Positions 1-8,630 of a stretch of DNA of 56,723 nucleotides are shown here, piece by piece (position 1 is the stretch's first letter; each line of letters starts with the position of its first letter). The position numbers and the translations under genes were made by a program. Origin of the DNA: Candidatus Eisenbacteria bacterium (GTDB lineage: Bacteria > Desulfobacterota > Binatia > DP-6). The notes beneath the pieces were generated by a model. It worked only from the letters and a program-made list of their open reading frames with translations. It was not told the DNA's origin and searched no databases. The stretch covers positions 1 to 56,723 of the forward strand of contig DATJZY010000043.1 of NCBI GenBank assembly GCA_035577985.1, read 5' to 3'.

Positions 1-237
1 GAGGCGCGGGAGGCGTTGCAGAAGGTGACGCCCGGGGAGGTGAACGCGCTCCAAGGCAAGGACGTTGTCTTCCAGCTCCGCGACTTCAAGCTGCCGTTCA
101 CGGCCGAGGGATTCCTCTTGTCGTTCTCGCTGCCCAACTTCTACTTCCACGCCACGACGGCGTACGACATCCTGCGTATGAAGGGCGTCCCGATCGGTAA
201 GCGCGATTACATGGGACCGATGCGGCTGAAGAGCTGA
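1..237 (+). CDS. DUF1993 family protein, 3' part
   Basis: The window opens inside this gene; the frame runs from base 1 to a TGA and gives the last 78 residues. The C-terminal signature of DUF1993 is clear: FLLSFSLPNFYFHATTAYDI followed by LRMKGVPIGKRDYMGPM. Members are about 170-residue proteins related to the DinB-like four-helix fold, often encoded near stress or metabolic genes; no reaction is established for them. The next frame starts 23 bases downstream, so the two may be co-transcribed. The true start lies outside the window; the TTG at 16 is not a credible start. Confidence 0.85.
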   Translation, partial: EAREALQKVTPGEVNALQGKDVVFQLRDFKLPFTAEGFLLSFSLPNFYFHATTAYDILRMKGVPIGKRDYMGPMRLKS

Positions 238-260
238 CCCGGTCACGAAGGAGCGCTCGC

Positions 261-503
261 ATGAATCCGAACAAGGCACTCTGGGAGAAGGGCGACTACC
301 CGGACCCGCCCGCCGAGCTCGTGGCGGCGTTCCGCACGTACTGCGGCCCGACGATGAACGCGTTCGAGGCCGCGGAGAAGAACGGTCGCGCGGCCGATCT
401 ACAGAAGGAGCTGGTCGCGCTCTTCGAGCACCAGAACCAGAGCCCCACGCCTGGGACCACGTCCATTCCCGCAACGTTCCTGCGCATCACGGTCAGGCGC
501 TGA
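261..503 (+). pseudogene. Class I SAM-dependent methyltransferase with the catalytic core deleted in frame
   Basis: An 80-codon frame that reads as the two ends of one known protein. Residues 1-12 (MNPNKALWEKGD) are the usual N-terminus of a class I methyltransferase group of about 260-270 residues. Residues 13-80 (from PPAELVAAFRTYCGPTMNAF to SIPATFLRITVRR) are the C-terminus of the same group. The whole Rossmann SAM-binding section between them, including the GxGxG loop, is absent, so no methyl transfer is possible. Start, stop and frame are intact, and an AAGGAG-type ribosome site lies at 247-252. This is either a genuine in-frame deletion of roughly 190 codons or an assembly collapse. Recognition of both ends rests on memory of the family. 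Confidence 0.8.
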
Positions 504-558
504 ACACGCGGGCACGGCGGATTGCCGTGGGCGCCACGAATCTCTTAAGAGACGATCG

Positions 559-1773
559 ATGGCGATCCCCGAGATGACCCCTTCGGCGCCGGCGCTGGAC
601 GACCCCGACTTCTACCTCGCCGATCCGCACGCGGCGTTCCGCTGGATGCGCCGGCATGCTCCCGTGTATCGGTGCGAGCGCGCGCGGCTCTGGGCGATCT
701 CCAAGCATGCCGACATCATGCAGGTCTCGCGCGACCCGGAGACCTTCTGCTCCGCGCGAGGCATCCTGATCCACGATGATCTGCGCGGCGAGACGCCGAT
801 GCAGACGCCGCCGTCGATCATCCACATGGATCCGCCGCAGCACAATCGCTATCGCAAGCTCGTGAGCCGCGCGTTCACGCCGGGGATGGTGGCAGGTCTC
901 GAGGGGCGCATCCGGGCGATCGCCCGAGAGAGCCTCGACGCCATCCGATCCGGCGAGACGCACGATTTCGTCGAGGCGGTCGCCGTCCCGCTGCCGATGC
1001 TCGTCATCGCCGACATGCTCGGCGTCGCGGCCGAGGATCGGGATGCCTTCAAGCGGTGGTCCGACGCGATCATCGCCGCTGCGGATACCGGGGCGTCGCC
1101 CGAGTCGATGGAGCACGTGGGCGCGCTGTTCGCGTACTTCCACGGGAGGCTCGGCGAACGCCGCGACCGGCCGCAGAACGACCTCCTCTCGGCGCTCGCG
1201 GCCGCGGAGATGGACGGCGACCGGCTCGCGGACCAGGAGGTCCTCATGTTCTGCATGACGCTGCTCGTCGCGGGGAACGAGACGACGCGCAACCTCATCT
1301 CCGGCGGCGCGAAGGCCCTGATGGACTTCCCGGACGAACGCCGTGCCCTCGTGGCGCACCCGGATCGCCTGCCGGGCGCCGTCGAGGAGATGCTGCGCTG
1401 GGTGACGCCGATCCGCAGCTTCGCGCGCACCGCGACCCGCGACACCGAGATCCGCGGTCAACGGATCGCAGCCGGCGACTACGCGCTCCTCCTGTACGCA
1501 TCGGGCAACCGCGACGAGGAGGTCTTCGGCCCCACTGCCGGCGTGTTCGACGTCGGCCGCCCCGCCGACGCGATGCACGTCGCCTTCGGGTTCGGCGAGC
1601 ACTTCTGCCTGGGCGCGAGCCTCGCACGGCTCGAGGCGCGCGTGCTGTTCGAGGAGCTCCTCGACCGCTTCCCCGACTTCTCGCTCGCGGGCGACATCGT
1701 GCCGCTGCGTTCGACGCTCATGAACGGCCTCGTCCGCATGCCCGTCACCTTCGGCGGACGGACGCCGAAATGA
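559..1773 (+). CDS. Cytochrome P450
   Basis: A 404-residue soluble bacterial P450, the usual length. The I-helix oxygen-binding segment LLVAGNETTRN, the K-helix ExxR (in VEEMLRW) and the haem loop FGFGEHFCLGA with Cys350 as thiolate ligand are all present, so it should be active. HMDPPQHNRYRKLVSRAF is typical of the CYP107/CYP125/CYP142-like group that hydroxylates sterols, fatty acids or terpenoids. It needs a separate ferredoxin and reductase, neither of which is adjacent. Its stop overlaps the start of the thiolase-like gene (ATGA), so they are translationally coupled. With the Ltp2-like and DUF35 genes this suggests side-chain oxidation and cleavage of a sterol-like substrate; the substrate is inference. 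Confidence 0.93.
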   Translation: MAIPEMTPSAPALDDPDFYLADPHAAFRWMRRHAPVYRCERARLWAISKHADIMQVSRDPETFCSARGILIHDDLRGETPMQTPPSIIHMDPPQHNRYRKLVSRAFTPGMVAGLEGRIRAIARESLDAIRSGETHDFVEAVAVPLPMLVIADMLGVAAEDRDAFKRWSDAIIAAADTGASPESMEHVGALFAYFHGRLGERRDRPQNDLLSALAAAEMDGDRLADQEVLMFCMTLLVAGNETTRNLISGGAKALMDFPDERRALVAHPDRLPGAVEEMLRWVTPIRSFARTATRDTEIRGQRIAAGDYALLLYASGNRDEEVFGPTAGVFDVGRPADAMHVAFGFGEHFCLGASLARLEARVLFEELLDRFPDFSLAGDIVPLRSTLMNGLVRMPVTFGGRTPK

Positions 1774-2948
1774 ACGCGATCGGCGACAAGGCGGCCATCG
1801 CCGGCATCGGGCAGACGCCGTTCTCCCGCAGTCTCGGTCGCTCCGAGTTCGACATGGCGATCGAAGCCATCTTCGCCGCCTGCGACGATGCGGGCATCTC
1901 CCCGCGCGCGATCGACGGCGTCGTGCGCTACGACATGGAGACGACGGACGAGGAGAATCTGCTGGCCGCCCTGGGGAACCCCCTGATCCGCTACCAGGCG
2001 AGCACGAGCTGGGGCGGCGGCGGCTCGGTCAGCGTGGTCGTCCACGCGGCGGTCGCGATCACGGCCGGCATGGCCGACACGGTGCTCGTCTTCCGCTCGC
2101 GAGCCCGCGGCAAGACGTCGGTCTTCGGCAAGGACGCGGTGCAGGGAGGGCGGTACTGGGAGCGACTGCCCGAGCGGCTCGCGGGCCTCAACCAGTGGCA
2201 CGTGCCGCACGGCCTCGTCAGCGCGTTCCAGGAGATGGCGATGATCACGCGTCGCCACATGATCGACTACGGCACGACGGAGGATCACCTGGCGGAAGTG
2301 GCCGTCGCGCTGCGCGCGCATGCCGAGCGCAACCCCAGCGCCGTCATGCGCCGGCCGATGACCGTCGCGGACCACCACGCCTCGCGCTACGTCGCCGAGC
2401 CACTGCGCCTGCTCGACTGCAACATCGAGACCGACGGCGCGTGCGCCCTGATCGTCACCTCGGCCGAACGGGCTCGCGACCTGCGCCAGCGTCCCGCCGT
2501 CATCCACGCCGGGGCGCTCGCGGCCGGCTCCCATCACATCCGCCTGTCGACCTTGTTCGCCCGCAATCGCGACGAGGACAGCGCCGTTCGGGTGGGGCGC
2601 CAGCTGTGGGCGAACAGCGGCCTCGCCCCGCGCGACGTCGACGCGTTCTTCTGCTACGACTTCTTCACCTCGTTCGTGATCATGGCGCTCGAGGACTACG
2701 GCTTCTGCCCCCGCGGCGAGGGAGGGCCGTTCGTGACCGGCGGCGCGCTGCGATTCGACGGCGGCCGCCTGCCGACCAACACGAACGGCGGGCAGCTCTC
2801 CGAAGCGTTCATCCACGGCGTCAACAACAACCTCGAAGCGGTGCGCCAGATCCGCGGCACCTCGACGTCGCAGGTGGCCGATTGCGAGCTGGTGCTGCTC
2901 GCCGGCGCAAACACCGACCCCACGGGGGCGGTCCTCCTCCGGAGATGA
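1770..2948 (+). CDS. Thiolase-fold lipid-transfer protein, Ltp2-like (probable retro-aldolase)
   Basis: A 392-residue member of the SCP-x thiolase/lipid-transfer group. The region that carries the nucleophilic Cys in true thiolases (NNACATG in the gene at 3790-4974) reads STSWGGGGSV here, so Cys is replaced by Gly at about residue 83. The HDCF motif is replaced by CYDFF (Tyr at about 296). This is the pattern of Ltp2, the aldolase that removes a C3 unit from steroid side chains and works with a DUF35 partner; Ltp2 enzymes use tyrosines in catalysis. The second expected tyrosine region reads SEAFIHG (Phe at about 347), a point to check. A DUF35 gene follows 6 bases downstream, and translation is coupled to the P450. 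Confidence 0.85.
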   Translation: MNAIGDKAAIAGIGQTPFSRSLGRSEFDMAIEAIFAACDDAGISPRAIDGVVRYDMETTDEENLLAALGNPLIRYQASTSWGGGGSVSVVVHAAVAITAGMADTVLVFRSRARGKTSVFGKDAVQGGRYWERLPERLAGLNQWHVPHGLVSAFQEMAMITRRHMIDYGTTEDHLAEVAVALRAHAERNPSAVMRRPMTVADHHASRYVAEPLRLLDCNIETDGACALIVTSAERARDLRQRPAVIHAGALAAGSHHIRLSTLFARNRDEDSAVRVGRQLWANSGLAPRDVDAFFCYDFFTSFVIMALEDYGFCPRGEGGPFVTGGALRFDGGRLPTNTNGGQLSEAFIHGVNNNLEAVRQIRGTSTSQVADCELVLLAGANTDPTGAVLLRR

Positions 2949-2954
2949 GCGGGA

Positions 2955-3389
2955 ATGGCCGACCTGCGTAGCCAGGTGATCACGCGCGGCCGTCCACTGC
3001 CGGAGCTCACGCTCGACAATCACGAGTTCCACGAGGCGGCGCGCCGCGGCGAGCTGCGCTTCCAGCGCTGCACCGACTGCCACGCGTGGCGGCACTACCC
3101 CCGACCGTCGTGCCCGCAATGCCTGTCGCGCCGCTTCGCCTGGGAGCGCGCGAGCGGCCGCGGGCGCATCTACACCTGGACGATCGTGCACGGGCCGACG
3201 CTGCCCGCGTTCGAAGGCGATACCCCGTACAACGTCGTCGACGTGCTCCTGGACGAGGGCATCCACTTCCAGAGCCAGCTGCTCGACTGCCCCCCCGAAG
3301 ACATCCACGCGGATCTGCGCGTGGAAGCCACCTTCTTGCCGGTGAGCGACGACGTGACGCTCGTCAAGTTCCGCCGCTCGGCGGAGTAG
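2955..3389 (+). CDS. DUF35 OB-fold/zinc-ribbon acyl-CoA-associated protein
   Basis: A 144-residue protein with an N-terminal rubredoxin-like zinc ribbon (CTDC and CPQC pairs at about residues 37-58), then the OB-fold (GRGRIYTWTIVHGPTLPAF, PYNVVDVLLDEG). Proteins of this family bind CoA thioesters and form complexes with thiolase-fold enzymes; the DUF35 part of ChsH2 partners Ltp2 in steroid degradation. Placement straight after an Ltp2-like gene predicts the same complex. The ATG at 2955 is the only good start and sits 6 bases after the previous stop. DUF35 domains also partner ordinary thiolases, so the exact reaction is inferred. Confidence 0.88.
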   Translation: MADLRSQVITRGRPLPELTLDNHEFHEAARRGELRFQRCTDCHAWRHYPRPSCPQCLSRRFAWERASGRGRIYTWTIVHGPTLPAFEGDTPYNVVDVLLDEGIHFQSQLLDCPPEDIHADLRVEATFLPVSDDVTLVKFRRSAE

Positions 3390-3513
3390 ACGTCGACCAG
3401 GGACGGGAACGGCGCGGCGACGGGACTCCGTCTGCCGCGCCCATCGACGCGCCGCGAGAGGCCAATCGGGCCTTGACCACCGGAGGGCTTTGGTCGAAAT
3501 CGCAGGTGGAGCG

Positions 3514-3786
3514 ATGAAGGCACAGGCCCTAGCCGTCGTTGCGTCCCTGCTGCTGGCCGGCGGCGCCGGGCTCGCGTCCGACACCGACCCGCTGTCCACG
3601 AAGCGCCCTGATCCGCTGACTCGCGGTCGACGGGAAGCGCTGCCGCACGTCAGCCGCCCGTCGGGTCACGACGACGCCAAGATGCACGAGGAGTCGAAGC
3701 AGATCGACGAGCTGCGCGCCGTCGGCCGCCACGAGGGCGGCCGCGGGGGACGAGGGGATGGGGACGGCGAGGGCGGCGACGAGTAG
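3514..3786 (+). CDS. Small exported protein of unknown function
   Basis: A 90-residue frame with a clear signal peptide (MKAQALAVVASLLLAGGAGLAS) followed by a hydrophilic mature part rich in Asp, Arg, His and Gly that ends in a GGRGGRGDGDGEGGDE tail. I see no domain. The ATG at 3514 has an AGGTGGAG ribosome site at 3504-3511, which decides it over an in-frame start at 3490. It converges with the thiolase gene on the other strand with only 3 bases between the stops. The low-complexity acidic/Gly end could bind metal, but that is speculative; it may also be a weakly expressed or spurious gene. Confidence 0.5.
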   Translation: MKAQALAVVASLLLAGGAGLASDTDPLSTKRPDPLTRGRREALPHVSRPSGHDDAKMHEESKQIDELRAVGRHEGGRGGRGDGDGEGGDE

Positions 3787-3789
3787 CGG

Positions 3790-4974
3790 CTAGGCAGCGT
3801 CTCGCCGGTAGAGGGTCACGACGGCGGCGCCGCCGAGACCGAGGTTGTGCTGGAGGGCGACCTTCGCGCCTTTCACCTGCCGCGGACCGGCCTCGCCCCG
3901 AAGCTGCCACGTGAGCTCGGCGCACTGCGCGAGCCCCGTCGCGCCGATCGGGTGTCCCTTCGATATGAGGCCGCCGCTCGGATTCACCACCCAGCGGCCG
4001 CCGTACGTCGTCGCGCCCGAGTCGATGAGCTCGGCCCCTTTGCCCGCCGGGCAGAGGCCGAGGCCCTCGTACGTGATGAGCTCGTTGGTCGAGAAGCAAT
4101 CGTGGAGCTCGATCACGTCGACGTTCTCCGGGCCGAGGCCCGACTGCTCGTAGGCGCGCTCCGCCACCGCGCGCGTGAGATTCGACCCGACCATCGCGAT
4201 GTCGCCGTCCGAGAACGTGCTCTGGAAATCGGTCGCCATGGCCTGTCCGACGATCTCGACGGCGCGGCCAGCGAGCCCGCGCTCGCGCACGAACCGCTCG
4301 CTCGCGACGACGGCCGCCGCCGCGCCGCTCGACGTCGGGCAGCTCTGGAGGAGGGTGAGGGGCGGGTAGAGCGGCGGCGACGCCATGACCTCGTCCAGGC
4401 TGAACTCCTTCCGGAACTGCGCGCGCGGGTTGTGGACCGAGTGCTTGTGGTTCTTCACGGCGATGCGTGCGAACGACTCGGGCCTGGTGCCGTAGCGCTC
4501 CATGTGCTCGCGGCCCGCGTTGCCGAACATCTGCGCCGTGATGAGCGCGTCGCTCGCCCCGTGGCGCGTCGCCATCGACGCGAGGTGCTTGTCGAGCGGG
4601 TAGGCGCGGTCGGTGTAGAAGTTCACCTTGCCCATCTTCTCGAAGCCGATGGCGAGCGCGCAGTCGGCCATCCCGGCGGCAACGGCGTTCCGCGCCACCA
4701 TCAGCGCCGTCGAGCCGGTTGCGCAGGCGTTGTTGACGTTCACGACGGGGACGCCCGTGTGGCCGAGCTCGTAGACGGCCCGCTGGCCGGCCGTCGTGTC
4801 GCCGAAGCAGTACCCGGCGGCGACGTGCTGGACGTCGGCGTACGCGACGCCCGCATCGCCGAGCGCCTGCGTGCCCGCGTCGCGCACCATGTCGGGATAG
4901 TCCCATTCCGGCCGGGACGACGGTTTCACGAAGTCGGTCATGCCGACGCCAACGACGAAGACGCGCTCACCCAT
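3790..4974 (-). CDS. SCP-x-type thiolase (acetyl-CoA acetyltransferase family)
   Basis: A 394-residue thiolase of the sterol-carrier-protein-x group. The nucleophile lies in [11 protein letters not shown] (Cys84). The catalytic His and general-acid sequence [10 protein letters not shown] and the C-terminal [11 protein letters not shown] loop are complete, in contrast with the Ltp2-like gene at 1770. It should catalyse CoA-dependent cleavage of 3-ketoacyl-CoA (or the reverse), probably the last step of a beta-oxidation cycle on a branched or sterol side chain. It is a single gene transcribed towards the P450 operon. The start is the ATG at 4974; no stronger upstream start is seen. Confidence 0.9.
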   Translation of the reverse strand: MGERVFVVGVGMTDFVKPSSRPEWDYPDMVRDAGTQALGDAGVAYADVQHVAAGYCFGDTTAGQRAVYELGHTGVPVVNVNNACATGSTALMVARNAVAAGMADCALAIGFEKMGKVNFYTDRAYPLDKHLASMATRHGASDALITAQMFGNAGREHMERYGTRPESFARIAVKNHKHSVHNPRAQFRKEFSLDEVMASPPLYPPLTLLQSCPTSSGAAAAVVASERFVRERGLAGRAVEIVGQAMATDFQSTFSDGDIAMVGSNLTRAVAERAYEQSGLGPENVDVIELHDCFSTNELITYEGLGLCPAGKGAELIDSGATTYGGRWVVNPSGGLISKGHPIGATGLAQCAELTWQLRGEAGPRQVKGAKVALQHNLGLGGAAVVTLYRRDAA

Positions 4975-5317
4975 GGGGGGACGTTCTCACTCAATGCGTG
5001 CGGCGATCAAGGCCCAGGCGCGCCCAGCTCCGCGAAGGGCGCCGGCCTGGAGATGTTCGAGCGGCACGGCGGTCGACGCGGGCCGCCGGCGACGCTCACG
5101 CAACCGCGGCCGACGGCGCGGGCAGCGCGTTCGCCATGCAGCACCGCGGTTTGCGCCCGGAGGCACGAGCCAGTACAGTGAACCGTCACCTTGTTTGTGC
5201 GTCCGCTGCGGCATCCTCTCCACGAAGAGCCGCTCGCCCAGGCACCGCGACATTCACGTAGACGCGGTCCGGCTATCCGGCTGGAGCACGGCTCCAACAT
5301 CAGAAGGGTGGCAGCGC
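4975..5317. other. Intergenic region between divergent genes, no gene seen
   Basis: 343 bases separate the thiolase start (minus) and the small plus-strand gene at 5318. Open frames here are high-GC shadows without family resemblance. The only local structure noted is a short GGAGC/GCTCC hairpin near 5283-5295, just before the downstream gene. Promoters for both genes must lie here, but I cannot point to convincing -35/-10 boxes. Confidence 0.4.
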
Positions 5318-5665
5318 ATGCGATTGCGAGACATCTCGCCGGAACACCGTCGGTTGCTCGCGCAGCTGGCGAGCGGAATATCGGGTCGCCTCGAGGCCGA
5401 CTTCGTCGACCTTCCCGGGGGGGACGATGCCAACGTCGGAGTGGCATTGCGCGAAGGAACGCGAAACGTCGTCATCGAGCTCCCCATCGCGCTGCTGGCG
5501 CATGCCGCGGAGGATCGCGTCGAGCGCGAGCGGCTCCGTACCCGGATGAAGGCACGTCGTGACCGCATGATGGTCAAGACACCACCGGCACCCCTGCCGC
5601 AGAACATCCCTCCGATGTTCAGCGCCGGACCCCCGCGAGGCGGGTTCCGCGGTGGCCGGCGTTGA
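5318..5665 (+). CDS. Hypothetical protein with Gly/Arg-rich tail
   Basis: 115 residues, not recognised. The N-terminal 80 residues look helical with an amphipathic pattern (SPEHRRLLAQLASGISGRLE, VIELPIALLAHAAEDRVERE). A strongly basic helix follows (RLRTRMKARRDRMM), then a Pro-rich stretch and a Gly/Arg tail (GPPRGGFRGGRR). The basic end suggests nucleic-acid or membrane contact, but nothing fixes a function. An ATG at 5318 with a GAAGGGTGG stretch upstream is preferred over a longer in-frame extension to 4940, which runs antisense into the thiolase and has no domain. It may be co-transcribed with the zinc-ribbon gene at 5766. Confidence 0.55.
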   Translation: MRLRDISPEHRRLLAQLASGISGRLEADFVDLPGGDDANVGVALREGTRNVVIELPIALLAHAAEDRVERERLRTRMKARRDRMMVKTPPAPLPQNIPPMFSAGPPRGGFRGGRR

Positions 5666-5765
5666 TCACCACACGTTTCCTCCGTGGGGCACGGCTACGA
5701 TGCCGAGCGTACGCGTCCGATCGGAAGAGCCGGTGACTCGCATGATCGCCGCGAGCTGCGACAAC

Positions 5766-5936
5766 ATGAATCACCGCCGAGCGAACTCGCCCGTCGCCTA
5801 TTGCCCGCAGTGTGGTCGGGTGGTGAACGACCGGATCGGTCAAGGACGCTGCGAAGAGGAGCGACACGCAGCGGCGCGGCGCCGGCAGAGCGAGTACTGC
5901 GTCGATTGCGGGGAGCATCTGATCGTACGGCGGTGA
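5766..5936 (+). CDS. Short zinc-ribbon protein
   Basis: A 56-residue protein starting MNHRRANSPVAYCPQCGRVV with two CxxC knuckles (CPQC and CVDC) around a basic helix (EEERHAAARRRQ). This matches a small zinc-ribbon family that I recall from deltaproteobacterial and related genomes, which begins with the same MNHRR sequence; its role is unknown. The start at 5766 fits that N-terminus. In-frame starts at 5652, 5700 and 5742 would add a 10-38 residue unrelated extension. It faces another small zinc-ribbon gene at 6020-6217. Confidence 0.7.
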   Translation: MNHRRANSPVAYCPQCGRVVNDRIGQGRCEEERHAAARRRQSEYCVDCGEHLIVRR

Positions 5937-5973
5937 GCCGCGCCCGCGCCTGACCCGGTGGGGACCGGTCGCT

Positions 5974-5993
5974 CCACCATCTCGAACTGGTGG
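5974..5993. terminator. Stem-loop between convergent small genes
   Basis: A CCACCA/TGGTGG inverted repeat with an 8-base loop (extendable by one T-A pair) lies between the ends of the two convergent zinc-ribbon genes. There is no T-run after the stem on either strand, so it is at best a weak or Rho-assisted bidirectional terminator. Confidence 0.35.
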
Positions 5994-6019
5994 ATCGCTC
6001 GCCTTCTTGTTGGCGCGGG

Positions 6020-6217
6020 TCAGCGCGCCAGCGACTGTGGCGGCTTCTTCGGCTCGCGTGGCCGCGAATTGTCCGCCATGAGGAACGTCGCGCGATCGAC
6101 GGTGACGAGGGCCCCACAGCGCGGGCACTTGGGCGTCATCGTGCTGCCGGTCACACCTTCCAGGTACGACAACGCCGCATCGCAGTGCGGGCAGGGGCCG
6201 AATCGACCAGTTGCCAT
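6020..6217 (-). CDS. Small zinc-ribbon protein
   Basis: 65 residues, MATGRFGPCPHCDAALSYLE onward, with two CxxC pairs (CPHC and CPRC) forming a single zinc ribbon and a basic, Pro-rich tail (RPREPKKPPQSLAR). The start at 6217 is fixed by an excellent GGAGGA ribosome site a few bases upstream; the longer open frame to 6415 has no such site and no domain. Function unknown; such proteins may be transcription- or translation-associated. Neighbours give no further clue. Confidence 0.7.
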   Translation of the reverse strand: MATGRFGPCPHCDAALSYLEGVTGSTMTPKCPRCGALVTVDRATFLMADNSRPREPKKPPQSLAR

Positions 6218-6471
6218 GTGTCCTCCAATTCCATCGTAGCCTCTGACAGGCGCCGACAGCACGGAGGCCATACCGTGGAGGCGGTGGGCTCGCTCTGCAT
6301 CGCGAAGATCATCGCGGTCGCGGCTAAGCCAGATACCTACGGTATGGTGGCCGGCCTCCACTGTCAACGCGCTACCGTGGATGGTGCGGCGGCGTACGAC
6401 CCTGCGACCGCCCATCGCGCTTCATCGCGGCGCCGGCGATCAGCCACCGACCAACGCTGCCGGCGACGACT

Positions 6472-7494
6472 TCATGACCGCCGCACCACGAGCTTGATCG
6501 CCGGCTCGAGGTACGCGACTGCCGCCTCCTCCCAGTCGACGACCCGCGTCGTCACTTCCTCGGGACGCAGGCGTCTCTGCTGAATCAGTGACATCACTTC
6601 CGGCAGGAGCGCCGCCGAGTGGGCGCGTCCGACGAAGAACCGGATCCCCAACGTGTAGAGCCGCCCGAGCGGCATCGCCATGTCGCCACCGACATAGAAG
6701 CTGACGCTCTGGAGCGTGCCCTCCGGCGCCGTCGCGCGAATCGCATAGCGCAGGCCGGACGGCGTGAGCCCCGCGTCGACCACGATCGGGTAGCGGCGCT
6801 CGGGTTTCTCGAAGTCGGTACGGATGGGATGGGCACCCAGGCGCTCGGCCGACGCGAGCACTTCCGCATCGTCGCTCGCATAGTCGACGCGAGCCGCGCC
6901 GAGCGCGACGGCGGTCTGCGCGGCGTAGAGCGGCACGCTCTTCAGTCCGTGGCTGACGATCAGCACGTCGGCCCCGGGGAAGTCGGCCAGGTGCGGGGCG
7001 ACGGCGCGATAGCCGTCGAGCACGTTGTCGGACACGCTGCCGAGCGCCACCGAGTCGAGGCCGGCCGGAACCGGCGCGAGCATCGCCTCCGCGTGGGGGA
7101 CGCGGGCGACGTCGGCGAGCATGCCGCCGTACTCGACGCCCGAGAGCGGCTGCATGCCGTAGTCGGAGAGCACCGGGTATCTGTCGCAGTTCGCGGTGTG
7201 GCCCGCGCCACAGGATCGACAGGCGCCACACGAGACCTGGAACGCCACCACCACGCGCTGACCGACCGCGAGCCCACGGACCGCGTCCCCCAGCGCCACG
7301 ATCTCCGCGACGCATTCGTGGCCGAGCGCAAACGGTCCACGCGGGGGAAACAAGCCTGCGGTGAGGAAAGGATCGATGTCGCAGCGTGCGACGGCCAGCG
7401 GGCGAACCAGGGCCTCCCCATCCCCCTCGAGCCGGGGCTCGGGGACTTCTCGCCATTCGACGGTGCCGGGAGCGATGCAAGTGAGTTGTCTCAT
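6472..7494 (-). CDS. Zinc-dependent alcohol dehydrogenase-like (MDR family)
   Basis: 340 residues, GroES-like N-terminal domain then Rossmann domain. The catalytic-zinc region is present (ARCDIDPFLTAG in place of the usual CGTD, then GHECVAEIV), and the structural-zinc cysteines are seen in CGACRSCGAGHTANCDRY. The cofactor loop, VLIVSHGLKSVPLYAAQTAV, lacks the ordinary GxGxxG pattern, so nucleotide preference cannot be read. Similar proteins oxidise polyols or act on unknown alcohols. The LysR gene lies directly upstream on the same strand, about 80 bases away, and is its likely regulator. The start ATG at 7494 matches the family N-terminus (MRQLTCIAPGTVEWREV). Confidence 0.82.
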   Translation of the reverse strand: MRQLTCIAPGTVEWREVPEPRLEGDGEALVRPLAVARCDIDPFLTAGLFPPRGPFALGHECVAEIVALGDAVRGLAVGQRVVVAFQVSCGACRSCGAGHTANCDRYPVLSDYGMQPLSGVEYGGMLADVARVPHAEAMLAPVPAGLDSVALGSVSDNVLDGYRAVAPHLADFPGADVLIVSHGLKSVPLYAAQTAVALGAARVDYASDDAEVLASAERLGAHPIRTDFEKPERRYPIVVDAGLTPSGLRYAIRATAPEGTLQSVSFYVGGDMAMPLGRLYTLGIRFFVGRAHSAALLPEVMSLIQQRRLRPEEVTTRVVDWEEAAVAYLEPAIKLVVRRS

Positions 7495-7574
7495 GTGGGA
7501 GATCTTCCGGCGCCCGAGTCCCGACACAAACGATTTCCTTGCACGCGCGGTTGCGTGCGGCGCATCCGATCCGG

Positions 7575-8456
7575 CTACGCGAGCGCCTCGACCAGCCAGT
7601 CGCGGAACGCGGTGATGCGCGGGTCGTCGAGGCCCTCGGGTCGGCACACCAAGTGGTAGGTCGTGGGCGACGACGCGCGAAGGTCGAACGGCACGCACAG
7701 ACGTCCGGCCGCCAACCGTTGCTCGCACAGGAACTGGCTGGCGAGCGCAACCCCTCGGCCGGCCTCCGCGGCGCTGAGTGCGATCGAGAGGTGATCGTAG
7801 GTGATGGCGCGCGCCGGCTCGAGATCCGCCAGCCCGGCATACGTGAGCCACCCGCGCCACGCGTCGGGCGTCTGGCTCACATGGATGAGCGTGTGCGACC
7901 GGAGCCCCGCAGGCTCGCGCAGCGGTGGATCGCCGCGGAGCAGCGCCGGGCTGCAGACCGGGAAGTACGACATGTCGACGATCGGCTCGCTGTGGAGATC
8001 GCCCCACGGGCCGGTCCCGAAACGGATCGCGACGTCGACCGGGTCGCGCGTGAAGTCCGCGTAGCGGAGCGTCGCTTCCACCTGCAGCTCGATTCCTGGG
8101 CAGGCGCGCTCGAAGTCCGCCAGGTGGGGGATCAGCCAGCTCTCGGTGAACGATTCGAGCGCGCTCACGCGGAGCGGACCGGAGCGCGGGGCGGCGACCG
8201 CCTCCTGCCCACGGCGCAGCTCCGCCAATGCACGATTCACCGACACGAGGTAGCGTCGGCCCTCGTCAGTGATCTCCAGCCCCGGGTTGAGACGCCGGAA
8301 CAGCACGATGCCGAGGTGCGCTTCCAGTGCCTGGATCTGCCGGCTCAGTGCCGACGGTGACAGGCCGAGGTCGGCCGCCGCGTCCTTGAAGCTCAGCGTC
8401 TCAGCCGCGCGGGAGAAGGCGCGGAGGAACGCGACCGGCGGTAGCTCTTCGCGCAT
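7575..8456 (-). CDS. LysR-family transcriptional regulator, GcvA-like
   Basis: 293 residues. The winged helix-turn-helix is at residues 8-65 (FLRAFSRAAETLSFKDAAAD, LSPSALSRQIQALEAHLG), followed by a linker helix and the periplasmic-binding-protein-like effector domain (PLRVSALESFTESWLIPHLA, VDVAIRFGTGPW). Overall it resembles the GcvA subgroup. It sits upstream of and parallel to the dehydrogenase at 6472, which it may control; its effector cannot be read from sequence. Confidence 0.92.
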   Translation of the reverse strand: MREELPPVAFLRAFSRAAETLSFKDAAADLGLSPSALSRQIQALEAHLGIVLFRRLNPGLEITDEGRRYLVSVNRALAELRRGQEAVAAPRSGPLRVSALESFTESWLIPHLADFERACPGIELQVEATLRYADFTRDPVDVAIRFGTGPWGDLHSEPIVDMSYFPVCSPALLRGDPPLREPAGLRSHTLIHVSQTPDAWRGWLTYAGLADLEPARAITYDHLSIALSAAEAGRGVALASQFLCEQRLAAGRLCVPFDLRASSPTTYHLVCRPEGLDDPRITAFRDWLVEALA

Positions 8457-8630
8457 TGCGACCGACCCGCCACAGCGGGTAGCGCGCGGCGCGACTCCGA
8501 CGCAAGTCTGGCTGCGGCTCAGACGAGCGGCCCGCCTGACATGGAGCGGCGCCTCGAAGATTTGTGGCTGGCAAGCGCTCCAAGTGGCCGTAGATGGTCG
8601 CCCCGTCGACCTCGATGACGGCGGCGGATC

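Noticed and set aside
4940..5317. Longer start for the protein at 5318
   Set aside because: The extension overlaps the thiolase gene antisense, has no ribosome site and no recognisable sequence.
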